Part shown: one piece after another, positions 39,874-50,945 of the stretch
Numbering within the stretch: the first letter of the stretch is position 1
Layout of the letters: each line of letters begins with the position of its first letter
Source: Effrenium voratum
Taxonomy: Eukaryota > Sar > Dinophyceae > Suessiales > Symbiodiniaceae
Direction: 5' to 3'
DNA: 64,000 bases
Assembly: GCA_963377175.1 (NCBI GenBank)
Contig: CAUJNA010000827.1
Location: 1-64,000 of the forward strand
Notes under the pieces: model-generated
Database searches by the model: none
Told to the model about the DNA's origin: nothing
Seen by the model: only the letters and a program-made list of their open reading frames with translations
Program-made: the position numbers and the translations under genes

Positions 39874-42800
39874 GGCGCAGGAGGTGCTTTCAAATTGCAA
39901 CAAATAATGTGCAAAGATTTCGGGGACCCCCGGCAATTGATGTGCAAAGATTTCGGCAGGTTGGAGAAGGTCTCGTCAATAGGGCAAACTTCTCTCCCTC
40001 CAAAAAAAGGCACCTCAACATGTGAATGTGTCTGCTTCTGGCGCGAGGGAGACACCACACCATTCATTGGTGGCTTGGAGTTTGTGGGTTGAAGGTTGGA
40101 GAAGGATGTTGGCAAACAAATACATGGAGAAGGTTGGAGAAGGATGCTGGCCCATGTCTCATCAATAAAATACAATAGGGCAAACTGCTCATCAGGGGTT
40201 GGACGGGGATGGGGGGGGGGCACTCCCAGCCCCTTTCACGGCTGCCCCTTTCGGTTGAACTTCACAAACCGAACGAACGGTATGGGCTTGCGAAGAACAA
40301 AAAAAGACGGAGTCCGTTTTGGTCAACCCTTTTGTATTAATATGGGGGTGCTCCAAAAAGTGATGAACACCGACTAAAACCAAAAAGCGCCCCCCATATT
40401 CATAAACACGGGTTGATTCAGAGAAGGGTTTCATTACCAAACCACTTGATGCCAGAAGTGTAGGGGTAGCTTCCCCTTTCTTTTCAGGGATCCCAATCTT
40501 TCCCCAGAAAACCACCCAAAAATCCCGCTTGGAAACAGTGATCGGTTATTGGCAAAAGAACGATGGTTGATGAAAGAATGGACACGGAATCAACCCCTCG
40601 AAAAAAATCCGCCAGAACCTCCGCCAGATCTTCTGAGATTTTTCTGTCCATACCCTCGTAACCTCCAAATACCTGGCCGTTTTTCAGTGGGATTTTTGGA
40701 AAACCGATCGGTTTTCCAAGGTAAATACCGATCCCTTTTTCGTTTTTTAGTTGGTATTTTTGGAAAACCTGGTTTTTTTGCAAGGTAAATACCTCCTTTT
40801 TTTGTAGAGGGTTTACATGATACCCTAAAACAAGTGCGTGATGGGTGTAAGGGGTACAGCTTGGGCCCCTAGAAGAACATAGGCAGAGATGCCGCCCTTG
40901 GCTCATCTCCCGTTTCAACCATCGGCTAAACAAATTGCCATCCGCTCACCTGTCACCGGAGAGACGGGAGCGAAGGCATGGACAAATGGGTTGAACCTGG
41001 ACCCTCACAAATCCCCTTTCAGAAGTGTGATTGCAACCCAAAATTATGGTTGGTGAGGGTCCAGGAATCTCTCTTAGACAAGCTAAAGGGCTTACCCTTC
41101 GCTTCTCGCGAACATCCGTTTCACTTTTCTACGCATGGGTTGTGAGAACGGACAGTCCCAGGGCGATTTTGGGGTGCGGACGTTCTTTTTTTTCTCCCGG
41201 AAGCATTGCGAAGGGTTCTTCTTCTAAAAGTGGCTGCAAACTTCACCTGCCAACTTCTCACCTCAACTTGGCGAGGAGTTATTTCACCTACCAACTTCTC
41301 ATGCGAACTTTTCGAGAGTTACTTCACCTGTCAACTTCTCATGCCAACTTTTTGAGAGTTATCTCACTTGCTTTACTTCTCGTGTCAACTTCACCTGCCA
41401 ACTTCGCCTGCCAACTTCTCATGCCAACTTGCCAAGGAGTTATTTCACCTGCCAACTTCTCATCCAACTTTTCGAGAGTTACTTCACCTGCCAACTTCTG
41501 ATGCCAACTTTTTGAGAGTTGTGTCGCCTGCCAACTTCTCATGCAACTTTTCGATAGTTACGTCACCAGCCAACTTATCATGTCAACTTTTCGTATGTTA
41601 TCTCACTATCCTAAAAGCACAAGCTAACTTTTCTTTTGTACCTTCACTTCTCCTTCACCTGCACCCTCGAAGTGCCTTTCAGAAGGGTGATTGCAACCCA
41701 ACATTATGGTTGGGGAACTCTCTTTCTTGTACCTGCCTCAGATAAACAACCTAAACAACCTAAACAAGCACATTTGGATTATAAATATATCATATATATA
41801 TACACCACTGTGTTGGTGATTAATAAACAGCGCATTGAGTAGTTTGTTTTCAGGGTCCAGGTATCTCTCTTTCATAAAGAGCTTCCGCTCGGCTCGCTTC
41901 TCTCGAACATCCGAAACTTCCTTCTTGAGGCGGGTTGTGAGAACGGACAGCCCCAGCACGATTTTGGGCTGCGATGTCGTGCTTTTTTGTTGCTTTTTGT
42001 TGATTATTATTATTTTTTTCCGGAGAGCCAGGGAGATTTTGGGCTGCGATACAAATCAAAAAATCCGGAAAAAGGGACCCTGGAGGAGTCATGGATCCGT
42101 GTCCTTACAGCACGGGTAGCTCCGATTTCGGCTCCTGGGCTCGGCTCCGCCCTCTCCGAAAAATCATGGGATCCTTCCGGTTGTACCCTCCCGGGCAAAC
42201 CCAGATAGGTAACCCTTGCCCTATTTCCCTAAAAAAATGAAACAGATGTTGGGGAAATGTAGATCCAATGCTGGGGAAAAAATAGGTTCGGACATGGACA
42301 TAATTCCTGTAATGGATATAATAGGTTCGGATCAAAAGCTCGTACGCCCAGATCGTATTGACAGGTGGCCCTTTTTGCTTTCCTGCTTGTCTAAAAGAGA
42401 GCATCATAGTGCATCCATTTACCTAGTTTGGTTTGTAGGTAACCAAGACCTTGCCAGCCGATTTAGGACTCCGGCCGTGCAGGGCTAAATGGCGACATTT
42501 GGCCCGTGCGCATATGACTTTAATTGGTTTAAAGTACCCCACCACCTGATTTCAAATATCTAAATTAGTTCTGATAGTGGGTTTTAAATTTGGCGCCCTG
42601 CAAAAAGAAACAACTCGCCATCCCGGATTGGTTTACGCACTTGTTAAACTAAAACAATGGGCTATTTGGCACCCATAGCAACCGGCCTTAAGCTTGTCTG
42701 AACGAAGGCTCATCGCTTCTCCCATGCTTGAGGCTTGTGGGAGCAGCCCCCGACATTCAAGATGGCCTTGTACATGTGTCAGGGTACGTGTTTCGGTTTC

Positions 42801-43975
42801 TAAAACAACAGAGCCCTATAGTTTCCCATCTCACTTCCCAAGTTGACTGGCCAAAAAAAGTCAACTTTTTATTTACCACTAAAATAGTCTTTCCAAAAAG
42901 TTTAAAGTCCATCAACTCAGGAAGTAAGCCATGGTTGGAACCCCTTTTTGGGGCTTTGGGAAGATCGTAAACCAAGAGGTTCGCGGTCTTTTCTGACCGA
43001 TTCACTCAAGTGACCGATCGCAGAAACCCAAACCAAAAAGGCGAGGAGGGAGCCTTGTGAAATAGGGCGTTTCTTGCAGGTTCTGTTCTCAGGGAATGAG
43101 AAATGGAATGACCCCGAGAAAAACCATCCAACTGGTAGTTTTCTTTGACAGGACCCGGTCTTGGTCAATCCCTACCCATCGCACCAGCAAGTTGTGACCA
43201 TCTCTGAGGGTTATTGAAGTCAGAAACTGGAACTGCTGGCTTCCCTTTAACCTGCCACTAAAGGAGGGTGACCTTGATGATGGTAAACGCGTGTCCTGGA
43301 GATTTTAACACCCAGACATTTCTGAGCGTTTTGGGCAAGGGGTACGATTGGAGATAAACTGGCGTTCTAGTACGAGCCGCTGGAAAACTAGTACGAAGGC
43401 CGGCGTCCAAGGTGCTGCCGGCTGTTTGGGAGGACAATGGAGGCAACAAAGTCTGAGAGCATATCAATAGTGTCCTTTTACAGTGCTTGCGTGCCCCTTT
43501 GCAAGCATGACTACATCGGTCCCAAATCAGGGCATGCTTTTGAGCAGGGGCAGTGCATTGCAAACAGACCCACTTGTTGGGATTTGCGGTTTGCGGGTTT
43601 TTGCGACCGTTTTGCAGGTTTGCGCTCGTTTTGCGGCCAACAGTGGTACGAACAAAGAGCACTTCTCACCCAAAACATGTTGAGCCTAAACTTGCCCCGA
43701 TTTGCGCGCCACTCTCCCGCACATCTAGGGTTGAAGGGCTTTGATGGAGGGAAAGGTTTGAAGGGTTGTCGAGCTCAAAAGTTGCAGAATTATCGAAAAT
43801 CAGGTTTAGTGGTCGACATCAAATCAAATGACAAAGAACGCTCTGTGCAACAAGGAAACGCCCAACAATTCCAATTTCTATGGGCCGACCTTTTTTTTCT
43901 CGGGAATTCTTGTCAAGCGCTTTTGGGATTTTTTTTCCGTTCCATTTTCCGGTCACCTTAGTGGTAGGTGGGTCT
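39874..43975. other. Host spacer downstream of the gene D block
   Basis: No gene supported. It is the duplicate of 16,167-20,051 and includes the CAACTTCTC minisatellite at 41,235-41,600. The stretch about 42,835-43,250 is absent from the other copy. Confidence 0.55.
41235..41600. repeat. About 39-bp degenerate minisatellite, second copy
   Basis: Same TTCACCTGCCAACTTCTC units as at 17,595-17,965, with small differences in unit order near 41,380. Confidence 0.7.
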
Positions 43976-44770
43976 AGGGCGCGCTTAGGGTTTAGGGTGG
44001 GGATTCGGGGTGGGCCTGGTTTAGGGTGGGTTTGGCGCGGGTTTGGTTGGGGTGGTTTGAGGTAGAGGGCTAAATGGAACTTGGGTTGGCGCAAGGTTGG
44101 TTTAGTTGAGGATTAAGGTGGGTTTAAGGTGGGCTTAGTGTGGTTCTGGTAGTTTAGGGGGTTCAGTGTTGGTTGGGTTTGGGGTTTACGGGGTAGGTTG
44201 GTTCAAGGTCCAAGGCTTCGGGTAGGCTTCGGGTAGGTTTAGGTTGGTTTTTGGGTAGGTTTAGCAATGGGTTTGGGGTCAGGTTCTTGGTTTAGGGTAG
44301 GATGGGTTTGGTGCGTCCGGGGTTACCGTCCATCCTGAGTGGAACAGGATCCGAGACTGAAACCAACCTAAACAAACATCTAGGCTCTTGGGTGGTTTAC
44401 AATATTCAGGGTTGGTTTAGGGCGGATTTTGGTTTTGGTTTGTACGTTGGGGGGTTGGTTTAGGGCGGGCTTCGAGGTCCGTTCAGGGTGGCGTGGTGTG
44501 TAGGTGGGCTTATGGGTAGGTTTAGAGTTGGCTTAAGGCTTGTCTAGGGTGTGTTTGCGCTGGCTTTAGGTGGGTCGGTTTAGGATTGGTCTAGGGTGGG
44601 TTCAGATAGAGTTTGGGTTGGTTGGGTTGGTTGAGTTGAGGATTAAGGCGGGCTTAGTAAAAAAAACGAATCGGGTGACTAGGGTGTGCGTTTTTAGAGT
44701 TCAAGGGTGGTTCAGGGAGGTTAAGGGTAGGTTTGGGGTGCGTTTAGGGTCTGAGGTGGGTCGGGGCACG
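43976..44770. repeat. Degenerate GGTTTAGGG-type tract 2
   Basis: Counterpart of 32,131-32,830. Here the tract is continuous with its left side (43,976-44,060), showing the state without the Copia element. Confidence 0.6.
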
Positions 44771-46442
44771 TGTAGGGCTCAGGGTGCTGCATTGCTTGCT
44801 GGCTTGCTTCCTTGCTTGCCTGCTTGCATACCGGGGGGACTGGAAACAAATCCCCATCCAGCGGGAGAAAACTCCGAAATAATATAGCACCCATGTCTAG
44901 GCGTCTCAGTCGTTTTGCGGTAAAAGTGGTGCAAAGCAGGCAAAAGCAGTACAATGACCAAAACACCCAATTTTTTCCTATGTCACTAGAGCCCACAAGC
45001 CCACAATCCAAGCTCACCCCCTCCACCTGGCTGCTGTCTCCGCCATATTCTGGATTGCCCCAGGTCACAACAGCCCCAGATTCAAGAATGGCAGCAAAAG
45101 CCCGGTCAGTTGCTTCGATGTGCTGGACATTCCTCAGCTGCTCTTGCACCTGGCTGCTGTCTCCGCCATATTCTGGATTGCCCCAGGTCACAACAGCCCC
45201 AGATTCAAGAATGGCAGCAAAAGCCCGGTCAGTTGCTTCGATGTGCTGGACATTCCTCAGCTGCTCTTGCACCTGGCTGCTGTCTCCGCCATATTCTGGA
45301 TTGCCCCAGGTCACAACAGCCCCAGATTCAAGAATGGCAGCAAAAGCCCGGTCAGTTGCTTCGATGTGCTGGACGTTCGCCAGCTGCTCTTGCACCTGGC
45401 GGCTGTCTCCGCCAGCGTATGGATTACCCCAGGTCACAACAGCCCCAGTTTCAAGAATGGCAGCAAAAGCAAAGACAGCCGCTTGGATGTGCTGGACGTT
45501 CCTCAGCTTGTCTTGCACCTGGCTGCTGTCTCCGCCAGCTGTTGGATCGCCCCAGGTCACAACAGCCCCAGATTCAAGAATGGCAGCAAAAGCTTCGGCA
45601 GTTGCTTGGATGTGCTGGACGCTCCTCAGCTGCTCTTGCACCTGACTGCTGTCTCCGCCAAATGCTGGACGACCCCAGGTCACAACAGACCCAGATTCAA
45701 GAATGGCAGCAAAAGCTTCGTCAGTTGCTTGGATGTGCTGGACGTCCCTCAGCTGCTGTTGCACATGCCTGGTGTCTCCGCCGTAATTTGGATGACCCCA
45801 GGTCACAACAGCCCCAGATTCAAGAATGGCAGCAAAAGCCCGGTCAGCTGCTTGGATGTGCTGGACGCTCCTCAGCTGCTCTTGCACCTGGCTGCTGTCT
45901 CCGCCTTCTTCTGGATCACCCCAGGTCACAACAGCCCCAGATTCAAGAATGGCAGCAAAAGCACCGAAAGTTGCTTGGATGTGCTGGACATTCCCCAGCT
46001 GCTCTTGCACCTCGCTGCTGTCTCCGCCGCATCCTGGATTGCCCCAGGTCACAACAGCCCCAGATTCAAGAATGGCAGCAAACGCACCGCCAGTTGCTTG
46101 GATTTGCTGGACGCTCCTCAGCTGCTCTTGCACCTGGCTGCTGTCTCCGCCTTCTTCTGGATCACCCCAGGTCACAACCTCGCCTCCGTGGCCATGCCAA
46201 GCAAACGCCTTGCCCGTGGCAGCCAGTTGGCCCAGCTGCACAACCGCAGCTACCACATCCCCATCTTGCAACCCGACCTCACTCAGCGTGGCTGTCAATT
46301 CGAGTTGCTGGCCTTCCGCAATGAGCTTCAAGCGACGCTGGAAATGCCGCTGTGCTGCAGCCTTCAGCTCGCTGATGAGAGTTGCCGGTGGGAGTTCTAC
46401 GGAGTAACCATCCCCGCTAGGCAAGTAAATATTCACCTTCAT
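44721..46442 (-). CDS. Ubiquitin-like/RCC1-repeat protein E
   Basis: 573 residues from the ATG at 46,442, intact. A ubiquitin-like domain (MKVNIYLPSGDGYSVEL) is followed by about eleven RCC1-like repeats of 41 residues, each with FAAILESGAVVTWG and GGDSSQVQEQLR. Three neighbouring units near the 3' end are virtually identical in DNA (45,042-45,410). The last repeat ends SSQVEGVSLDCGL, after which the frame runs on about 95 residues into non-repeat sequence (to 44,721); this tail may be intron or UTR. It is the longest member and the best candidate for a functional gene. Confidence 0.65.
   Translation of the reverse strand: MKVNIYLPSGDGYSVELPPATLISELKAAAQRHFQRRLKLIAEGQQLELTATLSEVGLQDGDVVAAVVQLGQLAATGKAFAWHGHGGEVVTWGDPEEGGDSSQVQEQLRSVQQIQATGGAFAAILESGAVVTWGNPGCGGDSSEVQEQLGNVQHIQATFGAFAAILESGAVVTWGDPEEGGDSSQVQEQLRSVQHIQAADRAFAAILESGAVVTWGHPNYGGDTRHVQQQLRDVQHIQATDEAFAAILESGSVVTWGRPAFGGDSSQVQEQLRSVQHIQATAEAFAAILESGAVVTWGDPTAGGDSSQVQDKLRNVQHIQAAVFAFAAILETGAVVTWGNPYAGGDSRQVQEQLANVQHIEATDRAFAAILESGAVVTWGNPEYGGDSSQVQEQLRNVQHIEATDRAFAAILESGAVVTWGNPEYGGDSSQVQEQLRNVQHIEATDRAFAAILESGAVVTWGNPEYGGDSSQVEGVSLDCGLVGSSDIGKNWVFWSLYCFCLLCTTFTAKRLRRLDMGAILFRSFLPLDGDLFPVPPVCKQASKEASQQAMQHPEPYTCPDPPQTLNAPQTYP
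45042..45410. repeat. Near-identical 123-bp tandem units within gene E
   Basis: GCCATATTCTGGATTGCCCC recurs at 45,042, 45,165 and 45,288 with essentially identical sequence between, i.e. 41-codon units copied very recently. Confidence 0.85.
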
Positions 46443-47904
46443 GGCGCAGGAGGTGCTTTCAAATTGCAACAAATAGAGCTTGAGACTGCAAAACACGTGA
46501 ATCGTGGGCCCAATTTTGATGTGCAAAGATTTCAGCTGAAGGTTGGAGAAGGTCTCGTCAGGGCAAACTGCTCTCCCCCCTCCAAGAAAAGGCACCCTGA
46601 TGAGTGACTTGTCAGGGCTCAACCTGTCAACGTGTCTGCTTCTGGTCAAAAATACAAGAGTGGGGCAAACTGCTTAGCAGGGGGGGGGGGGGGCGATCCC
46701 CTCCAAAACAAAGACACTCCCTGATGAGTGACTGGGTGGTTGATTTGTCAGGGGTCTGTGCCAACAGTCTGTTTTTGGCGGCTTTTTTGGGGGAAGGAGG
46801 GAGACACCACGCCTTTCGGGGCTGCCGCTATGTTGAACTTCACAACCCTTGGTATGGGCTTGCAAAAATGAGTCCTCTTTTTGCAGCCCCTGAAGCAGAC
46901 CAAAAAACAACAACATATTGTTGACCCCTATTGGTCAACCCTTTTGTATTAATATGGGGGTGCTCCAAAAAGTGATGAACCCCGACTAAAACCAAAAACG
47001 CCTCCATATTCAGAAACAGGGTTGATTCAGAGGGGGGTTTCAATACCAAACAACTTGATGCCAGAACAGTGAAGTGAAAACATAGGAAGGGATGTCGACA
47101 TTGTTGGTGGTTAATAAACAGCGCTGTGTTGGTGGTTAATAAACAGCGCATTGAGTTGTTTGTTTTGAGGGTCCAGGTATCTCACTTTCATAGACAAGTT
47201 CAAGTTGGCTTCCGCTCAGCTCGGCTCGAGCATCCGTTTCACTTCTCTACGCTGCGGTTCTGAGAACGGACAGCAGCGGCCGATTTTGGGCTGCGATGTC
47301 GTGTGTGTGTGTGTGTGTATCTCAAGTTGGCTTCCGCGTTGGACGTGACGGATGAGGGGGTACCATATACATATTCTTTTTCCGGACAAAGGACACGCGC
47401 TGTTGTGCTTCCACCAAAGGAGCAAAACGGGAAAACCAAAAGATTATTGGGCAACCGAGCTTGTGGGGGCACCCCCTGACATTAAAAATGTTCAGGCCTT
47501 ATAGTACATGTATGGGAATACGTGTTTAGCAAACAAAAAACTCACTTAAGGGCCTGAAAGGGATGTTCAAATCACTCCAAAACGGGGAAACATGGGTGCG
47601 GCTTTGATTGAGGATGTGTCAAGCTTCCATTTGCTTAAGCCCCGGGAACAAACATAAACATACCTCCAGCAGCAATAGATTCTCCTCGAAACAACCAGGA
47701 GGGAAATAGAATATCAGTTAAATTCAGCAAATGAGAGACAGGGAAACAAACAGGAGAACCTTCACGCGCTCTCCGACTTTGGTTGGCTTGTCTATTCGGC
47801 GTGTTGGCACATTGGTGGGTCAACCACATAGGCAACACTTCAGACAAAACTCTTTCAGCACGCTTTGAGCGCAGATTTGCGCCGATGTCATTAGAGACGA
47901 CAAT
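46443..47904. other. Host spacer between genes E and F
   Basis: No gene. It contains a G-run at 46,680-46,694 and sequence matching the spacers before genes A, C and D (47,480-47,880). Confidence 0.5.
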
Positions 47905-48484
47905 CCAAGCTTACCCGCTCCACCTGGCGGCTGTCTCCACCAAATGCTGGATCGCCCCAGGTCACAACAGCCCCAGATTCAAGAATGGCAGCGAAAGCAT
48001 GGGGAGTTGCTTGGATTTGCTGGACGCTCCTCACTGCGCTTGCACCTGGCTGCTGTCTCCGCCTTCTTGTGGATCACCTGTCTCCGCCGCATCGTGGATT
48101 GCCCCAGGTCACAACAGCCCCAGATTCAAGAATGGCAGCAAACGCATGGTCAGTTGCTTGGATTTGCTGGACGCTCCTCAGCTGCTCTTGCACCTGGCTG
48201 CTGTCTCCGCCTTCTTCTGGATCACCCCAGCTCACAACAGCCCCAGATTCAAGAATGGCAGCAAAAGCAGAGCGAGCTGCTTGGATGTGCTGGACATTCC
48301 TCAGCTGCTCTCGCACCTCGCTGCTGTCTCCGCCGTAATCTGGACTACCCCAGGTCACAACAGCCCCAGATTCAAGCATGGCAGCAAAAGCACTGCCAGT
48401 TGCTTGGATGAGCTGGACGTTTCTCAGCTGCTCTTGCACCTGGCTGCTGTCTGCGCCGCGTCCTGGATGACCCCAGGTCACAAC
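47905..48484 (-). pseudogene. RCC1-repeat gene F, 5'-truncated
   Basis: Four to five RCC1-like repeats (FAAILESGAVVTWG, GGDSSQVQEQLR) read on the minus strand. A unit near 48,030-48,085 is partly deleted. At 48,484, in the middle of a repeat, the gene stops at the edge of a foldback element; the ubiquitin-like start is not found on the other side. This marks the end of the host array. Confidence 0.6.
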
Positions 48485-48948
48485 CTCTCTCTTTAGAGGG
48501 GGTTTTTCAAATGGATTCTATTCCACCTGGTAGGCTCCTGACACTCGTCCGTCCAGGAAACGACCTCGTCCTGCGAAGGATTCGAAACCTAAAACGCTGC
48601 GTGCAGGCGTGTGGCTGCAACATAACGACCCCTAGATGTGCTTGCAATTTGGCTCCAGGTTGCATTTCAAGCGAGCCAACCTTTGCAGGGCTAAGAAAAA
48701 ACAAAAAAAAGAAAAAAGGGGTCCCCAAAAAAGGGGTCTCGAAAAAAAGGGAAAAGGAGTTTCCTTTGGCAAAGCTTGACATCGCTTGAAATGCAACCTG
48801 GAGCCAAATTGGTTGCAGCCACGCGCCTGCACGCAGCGTTTTAGGTTTCGAATCCTTCGCAGGACGAGGTCGTTTCCTGGACGGACGAGTGTCAGGAGCC
48901 TACCAGGTGGAATAGAATCCATTTGGGAAACCCCCTCTAAAGAGAGAG
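48485..48948. mobile_element. Foldback element with long terminal inverted repeats
   Basis: The left end CTCTCTCTTTAGAGGGGG and the right end CCCCCTCTAAAGAGAGAG are inverted. The similarity continues inward for about 190 bp on each side, with one arm shorter, around an A-rich centre (about 48,690-48,770). No protein is encoded. The structure is that of a foldback or MITE-like element. Confidence 0.75.
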
Positions 48949-49084
48949 ATTCCAATATTGATCCATGGTTGATTCTCGTTGCCGCAATCTTGCATCAAAA
49001 TTGATCCATGGTTGACTTTCGTTGCAGCAACATTGATTCAAAATTGATCCAAAAACGCGTGTACGCCAACCTGCCGAGCCGCGC
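48949..49084. other. Short repeats beside the foldback element
   Basis: ATTGATCCATGGTTGA and related units occur three times with AACATTG/AATCTTG spacers. No gene. Confidence 0.45.
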
Positions 49085-49245
49085 TTCTCACACGCCAAGC
49101 CGCCGAACCCCCACAGTCCCCCAGGTCCTTGCTATATGTGCTATATGTGCTATATGGTATCGAAGCCCGGTATCAAAGCCTCCTGCCCAGGTCCTTGCTA
49201 TATGTGCTATATGTGCTATATGGCATTGAAGCCCGGCCGGCATTG
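49085..49245 (+). repeat. 73-bp satellite, plus orientation, first block
   Basis: Two diverged units with CCGCCGAACCC, GGTCCTTGCTATATGTGC and CTATATGG; the second joins the fibre fragment. Confidence 0.6.
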
Positions 49246-49515
49246 AAGCCACGCCAACCCACTGAACCCAGGGCTGCTGCCGTGGCCAGAGGTGCGATGG
49301 CCGGCGCCAGTGCGCTGCTGTCCAGCTTCGACGCCAGCTCTGCGGTGGCCCGGTCGTCCAGGGACTGGGTGGCGGCTGCGTTGTTGCCGGAGGCTGCCGT
49401 GTTCACGGCCAGGTCTAGCCAGGGCCAGCTGCCCTGCGGTGACGTGCGTGCCGTCAGTTACCTCTCCGTTGTCCAGGACCTCCGGGATGTTGCTGGTGAC
49501 AGGTTCTTCAAACAT
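49246..49515 (-). pseudogene. Fibre-like protein, N-terminal fragment
   Basis: Starts at an ATG at 49,515 with an AT-rich leader (AAACATAATTAAAC). It reads MFEEPVTSNIPEVLDNGEV, then shifts frame to an Ala/Ser-rich helical stretch (NTAASGNNAAATQSLDDRA). At about 49,246 it runs into satellite sequence. Its composition resembles the start of the plus-strand fragment at 50,946, which also joins satellite DNA, so the two may be parts of one split gene. The link is by composition and junction only. Confidence 0.4.
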
Positions 49516-49684
49516 GTTTAATTATGTTTTAGCCGACGCCTTTGTCCAGTGGCCAAGGCGTCGGCCAAGGAGCTAAGCGCTTCTTACTTCGCACGGGGCT
49601 CGATTCCTGCCGCGAGTTCCGCAAAGCGAGGCCGGCTGTGCGGCTTCGGTCTTGGAGCGAGGCCGGCTCCGCGGCTTCGGTCTT

Positions 49685-49812
49685 GGAGCCCCGCACCAGG
49701 CCCGCACCAGGCCCGCACCAGGCACGCACCAGGCCCGCACCAGGCCCGCACCAGGCCCGCACCAGGGCCGCACCAGGCCCGCACCAGGGCCGCACCAGGG
49801 CCGCACCAGGGT
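49685..49812. repeat. 12-bp minisatellite
   Basis: About ten tandem copies of CGCACCAGGCCC with some CGCACCAGGGCC variants. All frames are open through it, which produces spurious ORFs. Confidence 0.85.
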
Positions 49813-50344
49813 TTTTCGGGCAAAATAGTCAAGTAGCATGGCCTACAATGATTTGACCGATGGCGCCGGTCGCATTCAGCACGTGTTCGGCTATATACCA
49901 GGACATGAATTGAGGGAAAATATCCTTCAATTCAAGTTATGCAGCAACTATGCATGGCGTGCATAGTTTCATATCTCCGGGCCCTGGTCAGCGAGACACT
50001 CCCGTGGCCGACCTGCGCACGACGCTCGAAAATTTCGGGACAAATCGCCGAAAAATTCGGGACAGATCGCCGAAAATTTCGCCTCGAGGCCGTCCTCGGG
50101 TGGCGCGAGCTCGGTGTCGTGGAGGACGTTTTCCTCCACTGCTATGAAAATTGGAGCGAAGTCGGAATTCCGACCTCGCAGCCATTGGCAAAAAAGCGCG
50201 CTGCCGTCCTCCTGATGCCGGGCAGGTGGCGCGGCAGGGTGGCTTTGCTGCCGGGCAGGTGGCGCGCCAGGGTGGAGGCTTCTATGCCAGGCAGGTGGCG
50301 CGGTTCGGCAGGCTGGAGGCTTCGATGCCGGGCAGGCGCGGCAG
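49813..50344. other. GC-PLV flank without a recognised gene
   Basis: A short open stretch starts ATGGCCTACAATGATTTGAC at 49,839 but no family was recognised. From 50,215 units of CCGGGCAGGTGGCGCG appear, related to the 17-bp repeats at 62,262. Confidence 0.4.
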
Positions 50345-50580
50345 GCACCAAGCCGCCGAACCCTCACAGTCCCCCTGGTCCTTGCTATACGTCCTATACG
50401 TGCTATATGGCTCTTACAAGGCAAGCCGCCGAACCCTCACAGTCTCCGGGCTCCTTGCTATACGTCCTTTCTGTGCTATATGGCTCTTACAAGGCAAGCC
50501 GCCGAACCCTCACAGTCTCCGGGCTCCTTGCTATACGTCCTATATGTGCTATATGGCTCTTACAAGGCAACCAGCAGAGC
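50345..50580 (+). repeat. 73-bp satellite, plus orientation, second block
   Basis: Three units of GGCTCTTACAAGGCAAGC...CTATATGTGCTATAT; starts of GGCTCTTAC at 50,409, 50,482 and 50,555 give an exact 73-bp period. Confidence 0.85.
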
Positions 50581-50659
50581 TGTATACTATACACATAGCA
50601 TCTCAACATGTACCAAATATGCATTGTATAGCACATATAGTGTATTTTAACGCGCGTCT

Positions 50660-50945
50660 CGATAACATATAGTACATATAGGACATATAGCAAGGAGCCC
50701 GGAGAGTGTGGGGGTTCAGCGGCTTGGCGTGTAAGAGCCATATAGTACATATAGCACGTATAGCAAGGAGTCGGGGGACTGTGGGGGTTCAGCGGCTTGG
50801 CGTGTAAGAGCCATAAAGCACATATAGGACGTATGGCAAGGAGCCCGGAGAGTGTGGGGGTTCAGCGGCTTGGCGTGGCTTCAATGCCGGGCTTCGATAC
50901 CATATAGCACATATAGGACGTATAGCAAGGATCCTGGAGAGTGTG
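50660..50945 (-). repeat. 73-bp satellite, minus orientation
   Basis: Three to four inverted units; GTAAGAGCC at 50,731 and 50,804 again gives 73 bp. Together with the preceding block it forms a large inverted arrangement centred near 50,620. The last unit abuts the fibre fragment. Confidence 0.8.

Larger units (their letters stand above)
14246..48484. repeat. Host segmental array with six ubiquitin-like/RCC1 genes
   Basis: Six minus-strand genes (A-F) with their long spacers lie head to tail. The stretch about 14,490-20,050 (gene A and spacer) is closely similar to about 38,645-44,060 (gene D and spacer). The parts at 32,131-34,150 (gene B) and 44,060-46,440 (gene E) correspond in the same way. 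The Copia element at 20,052-32,130 interrupts only the first copy. The segment 34.4-35.3 kb also resembles 47.1-47.9 kb. The second copy carries an extra stretch at about 42,835-43,250 that the first lacks. Tandem arrays like this are typical of dinoflagellate genes. Confidence 0.75.

Noticed and set aside
49529..49856. Several open frames of GPHQARTRPAP or CGPGAGLVRAW type
   Set aside because: Artefacts of a 12-bp minisatellite, open in every frame.
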